This document shows positions 57,329-64,000 of a stretch of DNA of 64,000 nt, in pieces. How positions within the stretch are numbered: position 1 is the first letter of the stretch; each line of letters starts with the position of its first letter. Under the pieces are notes generated by a model. The model was not told where the DNA came from, searched no databases, and was given only the letters and a program-made list of their open reading frames with translations. The position numbers were made by a program, and so were the translations under genes. This stretch comes from Sanguinoderma infundibulare (Eukaryota; Basidiomycota; Agaricomycetes; Polyporales; Polyporaceae). The DNA is taken from NCBI GenBank assembly GCA_032821775.1, contig JAVLRN010000013.1:744001-808000 (forward strand). The letters run 5' to 3'.

Positions 57329-59392
57329 TCACTGCTCGTCCTTGATCGACACGACCGTAACCTGCTGAGCAACCGCGAACCTCTCCGCCTCGTCTCCGGA
57401 CCCCTCAGCCTTGGCCGAATCGGAGAGGTTCCACCGCGTGGCGCGCTCCTGGAGGAGGCCCCACTCGACCCACCAGTCGTCCGCCGCGTCCTCGGGGTCG
57501 TACGCGAAGATGCTCTGGACGGCCTGCACCATCTGCTCGCTCGACTGCGGCTGCAGCTGGACATTGCTCCCAAGCGTCTTCAGGCCCTTCTCCGCGCGTG
57601 CGTGCATCTCGCGGTCGTGCGCGGCCGCGATCGCGGGGGGGATCGAGACGGCGAAGATGTTCCCTGCGGACTTGCGCATGACGTCCTCGACGCGCTTCTT
57701 GCGGATCTCCTGCACGGCGGACAGGAAGCCGTCGATCTGCTCCTTGCGGTGGAGGTGCGAGAAGACGCGGCCGAGGACCGCCGCGTCGCCCGTCGACATC
57801 CCGAGCGCGTAGATGGTGCCTATCTAGGGATCCGGTCGCGAGGACATGTAAGACGACGCCGGGGAGCGCGGGAGGTGTGACTTACGACGAGAGGATGCGC
57901 GCCTTCGCCGATGACAAGCAGCCGGCCGTCTGGATGGACCCACTCGTCCAGTGAGTTCCGCTTGACCATGGGGATGCAGACGATACTTGATGCGTGTCTC
58001 GCGAGTTCTACCAAACTGTGGACAAGCAAACGGAAGCGGACAGTGTGGCGCAACGGTCAGCTTGTCCGCGAATACAACGAAGACGGCGCGAACTTACATC
58101 GGGTCCGCGTTCTTGATCGCTCCCAACAACTCCTCGCTGGTCGTCTTATAAATGTCGCCCCTGTTGTCGTCCCGAGGACCGTAGACAAACAAGATGAACA
58201 GCGGTTCTCCCGTTTTCGGTGCCTTCTGAAGCTGAAGTTCCCCAAACTGTCGACATTGGACAAGCGGGGACTCACCACAGGGTATCCGAGAGCACCGTAA
58301 TCGGGTCCGAGCCACGTGTGGACTTTGCCCTGCCGTCCGCGGAGTCAGCTTTGTCGGACGAGTAGCAGAACCGAAGGCTGGCTACGTGCACTTTGCCGAA
58401 GTTGGGCGATGAGGCCCTTGTCCTGTATCTTGTCGAGATCCGCTTCAGGAACGATTACGCTGCGAACGAGAGACAGACCCATAAGCTTGGCATACACACA
58501 GTCGGACGACAGCTGACACGCACTTGAAGATCTGCATCCCCGTCCCCTCGCACATGTCTTCGTCGCCTAGCGCCTCGAGCACGGACGTGCGACATATCCA
58601 CCCGGCGATCCCGGAACCGTCCGCACCGATGATCACGTCGCACTCCACAACCTCGCCAGTCTCGAGCGTCACCGAGGGCCGATGGCGGTCAGGCTTCACG
58701 GTGGCGACTCTGCATGGTGCGCGGATGGTCGCGCCGTGCTCGACCGCACACTCGGCCAGTATCCTCCGCAAGTCGGAGAACTGTGCGTGTTACGCAGGCG
58801 CAAGTTGAGCGATAGCAAAGGACGATTACACTGGAACATTGGGGCTTACGTGCATGAGCAGGAAGTCGCCGCCCGTTTCCGTGAGGACCTCCTCCTCCCA
58901 ATCGTGTCCGCCGACGATGCGACCGGAATCGTCTGGGTTCGCATGATTCAAATGAGTGCGTGACGAAAGCGGAAGGGGACGATGGGTCGAGACTGACAGC
59001 TTGCGAACAAGTTACCGGTGGATTTCACGGAGGCATCCCTCAGCCGCTGCTCCATACCCCAACGGTAGTAGATCTTGGTCGAATTTGGGGGCAAACGACA
59101 TCCGGCTTGTATCGGATTCTGCGGACAACCACAAGATGAGGTGTGCCCAAAAGGGAATATTGACGAGGCGACCAGGAGAAGCGTGACGTACTGCTACGAA
59201 GGGATTGCAAAAGTCGAAGACGGTCACTTTGTGACCGGCGCGGCGGAGGGCGATGGCGGCAGACAGGCCGCATATGGAGCCGCCGACGACGATGAACTCG
59301 ATGGGCAAGAACTCTGGCGTCCGCTACACGGTTTCAGAATCAGTACCAGGACGTGTGTGTCACAGCGTTCAGCTCGGAGTGCCACGCACCAT
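57329..59392 (-). CDS. FAD-dependent monooxygenase (salicylate-hydroxylase-like), paralogue 1
   Basis: Same architecture as its neighbour. ATG at 59392-59390, then directly an intron (GTGCGT..GTGTAG). Exon 2 starts at 59323: RTPEFLPIEF then IVVGGSICGLSAAIALRRAG. The middle part gives FSDLRRILAECAVEHGATI and CDVIIGADGSG. Then WVHPDGRLLVIGEGAHPLV (GE instead of GD), GTIYALGMSTGDAAVLGRVF, and a C-terminal region with SIFAYDPEDAADDWWVEWGL. Stop at 57331-57329. No frameshift was noticed. Spacer 56064-57328 holds no gene I can recognise. Confidence 0.82.
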
Positions 59393-60103
59393 GATGAATC
59401 GTTAAAGTCGTAGACGGGCCTCGGGCCTCAGGAGAGAATGGGAGGGGAACGGTCCTGAACGGTGATGAGAAAAAAGGGTGAGGTGGAGGAGCGAGGGTAA
59501 AAGGCCCGAGCTCGGAGTCTAAGTATACGCATACGCTGCGACAATCGTGTGGCGTTAGTGGTCGGGCATAGGACGGGAAGGGCTGATCGCGCTGAGATCT
59601 GTCCGGCGCATTTGGGCGAGTAGCAGACCGGGGGCTGTCAACCACTGCAAAGCGCCGCCTCTCGTGGTTCTACCGGACAGTCATCTGCCCGCGCCACCCA
59701 CGCCAGGCACGCCTTAGCTCCATTCGTATCCCGAATTGCCCGCTCAGCTTCATCTCTTGAGCGTTGGGAATATGCTGAGCTATAAACAGCGGTTTGAGAC
59801 GAGGGGATTCTTCTCATGCTCTTGAAGCGACGGTGAGCGTTTGGCGTTTACGAAGGCTTTTCGATGCAGTGGACTGGGACTCGGAGGATACTGACCAATC
59901 ACAGTAGCCGTATAGCACTCATCCACCATCTCTTGAGGATGCAATTGGCCCGCGCGAGGTAGTTTTAGTTCCCTGCGACGCTCTAGAGACCCTGTTAGGA
60001 GTGAAGTTAGTGGGTTCGAGAAGAATGACGATCGAAGGCGAGCAACACACAACTGTCAACTGCGCTCCCGTCTCCATTCCATCGGTCCAGCGGTCGTCCC
60101 CCA

Positions 60104-60171
60104 GCAGCCGGGGTCCGCCTGGACTCACGAGCGGCAGGGTCGCGCAGAAGCCGGGGTCTGTCTGGACTTAC
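60104..60171. repeat. Imperfect 43-bp tandem pair
   Basis: AGCCGGGGTCCGCCTGGACT and AGCCGGGGTCTGTCTGGACT occur 43 bp apart. This is the only structure noticed in the gene-free stretch 59393-61639. Confidence 0.5.
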
Positions 60172-61639
60172 GTGGCACGGTCGTGAGCTACAGAGCAGAG
60201 ACGGCTCGCTGAACACGTAACTTTCTTGTCCTCGACGTCATCTGCATTGAATAAGGTCAGAGCATAAAGGGAAGGGAACACCTGTGCCTCCTCGCCTCCG
60301 GGTAGAACTCTGTCAGGGGAGCCGAGAAACCTGTCGCGCGAGACTGCCACTGATAGGCTGACTATAATATTGAACGTTGAACGTTCGAACCATCTATTCA
60401 GTTACTCGCGCGTCGCTAGGTGCTTCTGTCTCGCCTGTGAAAGAACTTCTTCACGCTGTTCAGCGTGTGCACCAAAGGAGCCGAGCCGATCTTCCAATCT
60501 CATGCAGACTAGTACCCCAGGCGACGGAGACTGAGAGGTGTCAATGTTCGACTCTAAACGACGAGACAGGGGTTGGTACGAACGAGGGTGATCCACGTCG
60601 TACATGCACTGTACACCATGCATACACCCGTCGAAGCCAGGAGTCCAGACGATCAAGGCTGATGTCGATGAAAGCATTCCGCGTGTACAATCGCACGGCT
60701 AACGCGACTCCTAGAACTGTGGTCGACCACTCACCTCAAACGGCGTGAACGGCGAATGGATATGGACCTGGTGTGTTGCAAAGAGGCTTGGATCAACGTC
60801 CAAACGTCCTCAACATATCGACGTTGGGCCCGGAAGGTCGGCATTCCTTTAATAGTCAATTCGGACCCAACGCCGTGCATGCTTCAGAACACTCGTCGGA
60901 CTAGGACTATCCAAGCACGGCGCAGCGCGCATACTTGCACGAACATCTCAGTTTTCGCAAGGCACATGCGTATATATTTACCAACGCGTCGCGACCTGCG
61001 ACCGACGTATGCAAGGGTGACCAGCTGCACAGACACGAGCTGACCCTTCCATGGTGTGCATATGATTGGTCCTTGTGACCGAATGCTCGAGGTCATCTTG
61101 AATTTGGTCGATTCGCTGCAGGCACCACAGCCGAATGTACGATCAGAACGAGCTCGAGCCAGGCACCTCTTATAATGAAATACTGAATGACGGGCGATCG
61201 TCGGGGCTCGGTCAGCTCGGAGAGACTCGCGGGAGGGTCCCCTTGTGTGGCTGCTGCGCGGGAAGAGAAGTGGTCTGCTAACGTTACTACCATTCGTAGT
61301 TCCTTCCGTGGCGAAACGCGATGAACCATATTGTAGGACAGGGTTAGAGTCGTGCCGCGCTCAGAAACTCAAGGCGACACGAACGTTCCAAGAGGGAGCA
61401 GCGAGCATGGACTTCCGACCCACGGCGTGCGGCATCGAACTTCGACATTATGAGACAGCCATAGATGATGACAGATGAACCACCGTACTGCGAAGAACCG
61501 AGAACCGAGAGAAGGTATAAGCGATAGCACATGCACAGCGACTACAGCTACACCAAGAAGCCAACGATTGCAAGACAGAAACACACCGATAGAACAAAAC
61601 ACCGCTCGCGGGTCCCCCGCCGTGCGTGGCGCCGTCATG

Positions 61640-63508
61640 TCATACCTTGTACCCCTCTAACGGCGCCCTCCCGCGTCGCGCGTCCTGTCCGCCTGCGAGA
61701 ACGCCGCTCTCAGCCTTTGCGCTGAGGCCGACCATGTGTTCGACCATCGCCTGCCGCAGAACGTGAGCCGGGCAACGTACTTTACCGCGGACGCCACCCC
61801 CACGCACCTGTGCCTGGTCCCAGTCCATGTCGTCCTCCTCGCCCTCGAGGTCCGCGCCCGGACCCACCTCCTCCGCCTCGTCTTCCGGCCCTGGCGCATG
61901 CATGATCCCCCAGCCGGTCGTGCTCATCCTCGCCGAATTGTCTGGATCAGGGCTCCTGCGGGGCGGACGTCAGCGATGAAAAGGTCCCCCCAACGACGCG
62001 TTGGGGATTGGGTTAGACAAAACTAATCTCCGCAAGTTGCCCCCGAATTAGAAGAGCAATCAGGGACGATGGGGGCACGACTTGCAACACCATCGCTCGT
62101 GCAAGCGCCACAGATGCAACAGAAGACAGAACGCACCTCAAGCTCTCAAGCAGCTCCTTGTCCCTTTCCCTCGCCGGGTCCGCAAAGGCAACGCCCACCC
62201 TTGGCGTATCCGCGTCGTCGTCCCACGACGCCGGATCACGCTCGTACGCGTCCTCGCCCAGCCCGTCCTCCATGTCGGCATCCGCGCCGGCCCTCCATCG
62301 CCACCTCTCCCCGCCCCCGCCCCTGCTCCGCCCGTTTCCGTGCGCGAGGTCGACCTTTTGAGCGATACGGCCGCGCCTGTCGCGCGGGAGGCCCGCGGAA
62401 AGGAAGGATGGCGCGCCCGCCGCCCGGTTGTGTCGGGGCGCGACGGTCGCGAGGGAAGCGTGGAGCGCACTGAGGAGGCGTGAGATCGCCGCTTCGCCTG
62501 CGCTCGGCTGGGGTGGCGGCGCGGTGAGAGAGAGAGAGAGCGAGACGAGGCGCTGGGAGCGTTGGGAGACGAGAACGAGGAGCCTGCCAGAGGTCAGTGT
62601 CGCGCACAAGAGTAGACACGAGAACGGGCGGCGTACATCTGCTGGAGACGGGCCTGTTGGGTCTCGGGCCCGATGGGGTGCTCGTCCTTGGACATTGCAA
62701 GGCGCGCGTACAGTCGCGGGAAGAGCGGGAGGATGATGCGGTCGCGGAAGAGGACGAGGGCGATGGCGCGGACGTCGATCTGAGACGCAGAGGACGAGAA
62801 GAGGAGGTTCGAGGTCGAGCCTTTGCCGTTCTGGGTCGACGTTGGCGAGGACGGGCGGTGCGACTTGGGAAGACGATAGAGCGATGAGAGGATGGGATCG
62901 GTCTGGAGGGGGAGGAGGGCCTGGAGGAGAGATGAAAACTCGGAGCAGACGGGAAAATGGGTGGGCACGTACGCCTTCGAGGTAAGGGAGGACTCGGCTC
63001 CAGAAGAAGGTCCATGTCTCTACGAGGCGGAGGACGAGCTTCTCGTCCTCGACGCCCGAGAGCTCGGCGTTGAGGGTGACCATGCCGGTGGCGATGAGCT
63101 CGAGGGTGTCGTGCTCGAGGGTGGCGACGGCCCTGCCGGGTGCGGCGGAGACGACAGTGGAGATGTGGCGTCTGACGAGCTGGTTCAGGTCCTCGCTGGG
63201 TGTGGCGAGGTTGGTCAGCGCCTCGGAAGTGGGCACGAGAGCAAGCGGGGATGGACTCACATCTGGACCCTGAGCTGTTCGCGATTGAAGAGGGGGAGGA
63301 TAAGAACGTGGAGGGACGCCCAGGGGCTCTCGGCGGACAGGGTGGCGTTTATGCTGGGGGCGGAGGCGGGGGCCATGTTGAGCGCGAGGGAGGACGGGGC
63401 GGGGGAGAGAGAGAGGGAGGGCGCGGCGACTTGGAGATGGGCAAGGTTGCCCAGGCGGTGCATCTCGCGGGAGACGAGCTTTGAATCATATGTTCGGGCG
63501 GACGAGGC
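61640..63508 (-). CDS. HbrB/Bit61/PRR5-like TORC2 subunit, start not set
   Basis: HbrB-family proteins (yeast Bit61, human PRR5) are accessory subunits of TOR complex 2, acting in cell-wall, actin and polarity control. Exons join in frame: 63261-63508 (DSKLVSREMHRLGNL ... LHVLILPLFNREQLRVQ), 62973-63195 (EDLNQLVRRHISTV ... VETWTFFWSRVLPYLEG), then ALLPLQTDPILSSLYR and IDVRAIALVLFRDRIILPLF, the HbrB core. A joined exon gives QQMLLVLVSQRSQRLV and a Ser/Arg/Pro-rich region. The last exons read TTGWGIMHAPGPEDEAEE, DDMDWDQAQ and AMVEHMVGLSAKAESG, with the stop at 61642-61640. The first coding exon is probably upstream (63509-64000 or beyond the window) and was not identified. Confidence 0.8.
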
Positions 63509-64000
63509 CTGGACACGGAGATTGTGAGCCCAGGGAGAGTGCGAGAGGATCGAGGGAAAATGAAATGGAAGATTGGACGCGGAGGCAGGTGAGAGCAGAT
63601 CGACGGAGCATGAGAAGATCGGGGAGGTTACAAAGCCAAAGTTACGAGACCCATCAAGCGGTTAGCAGTGAGCAGAAGCGGGAACATTCCAAAGAGCGTC
63701 TTGCTCGCATGTTGTTGGATGGAGAGACGAACGGAGGCTTGGTGCAGATCAGGGTGGAGACCAAGACTCCACGATCGCGGGAGGGATCGGGGTGAATGGG
63801 ATGGAAAGGAGCAAGAAATATATGGCACGCACTGCTCCTCCGTGTCCGGTCCACTCAACCTCCAGTCTACGCACAGATCACTACACCGCGATACGAGTGG
63901 ACGGGACGATGTGAAGAAGGCAAAGGAGAGAGATCCACCGCGCTTTGCAAGGAGTACAGCGAATGGATCTGTCGAGGACGTGAAGGGAAACGGCAAAGGG
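63509..64000. other. Unassigned end of window
   Basis: Presumably the 5' exon, leader or promoter of the HbrB-like gene. The minus-strand ORF at 63628-63996 has no recognisable feature and could be leader sequence. Confidence 0.3.

Noticed and set aside
61736..63015. Several long overlapping frames on both strands at the HbrB-like gene
   Set aside because: Only the minus-strand exons join into the HbrB core; the rest are GC-driven shadows.

Overview
The window is nuclear DNA of a filamentous fungus, almost certainly a basidiomycete (Agaricomycetes type). It is GC-rich and the genes are split by many introns, mostly 50-90 nt with GT..AG ends. The recognisable proteins are fungal: a Pms1-type MutL, an SVP26-like membrane protein, a CON-6 repeat protein, an HbrB-type TORC2 subunit and SRPK-like kinase folds. 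Nothing looks bacterial or plasmid-borne.

Left flank (1-9149): the 3' part of a monocarboxylate-permease-type MFS transporter (to 1682); a poorly conserved stretch with possible coding remnants; a gene resembling Mtf2-like mitochondrial proteins (to 4901); a broken, divergent member of the SRPK-like pseudokinase family (5423-7062, minus); a tRNA-Gly(GCC) at 7152-7222; and an intact two-exon gene of unknown function, called gene Y here (7692-8522, minus).

Central array (9150-41509): three full head-to-tail repeat units of about 10.0, 10.0 and 9.6 kb (A 9150-19174, B 19175-29198, C 29199-38828) plus a 2.7-kb partial unit D (38829-41509). Each unit starts with an intact minus-strand SRPK-like pseudokinase gene, followed head-to-head by exon 1 of the mismatch-repair gene PMS1. 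In D, exon 1 runs on into the complete PMS1 gene. In A-C it is cut off inside intron 1 and fused to about 7.3 kb of patchwork: a broken 3' part of an SVP26 gene, an antisense RRM fragment, an old 310-bp tandem duplication (lost in C), unrecognised fragments, a PSY2-like scrap, a strong hairpin and a rearranged pseudogene of gene Y. A and B are nearly identical; C and D are diverged and mosaic.

Right flank (41510-64000): the rest of PMS1 (12 exons, 1082 codons), with a MITE-like element in an unusually long intron; a motif-rich spacer; an F-box/LRR-type gene between short direct repeats; a short-chain dehydrogenase gene with an apparent frameshift; a small helical protein gene; a CON-6 gene with a CRE-like site and TATA box; two tandem FAD-monooxygenase paralogues, each with an intron directly after the ATG; and an HbrB/Bit61-type TORC2 subunit gene.

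The most unusual part is the array. It amplifies a catalytically dead kinase-fold gene as four complete copies, while truncated PMS1 and other gene pieces travel with it and decay. No shared pathway links the flanking genes.
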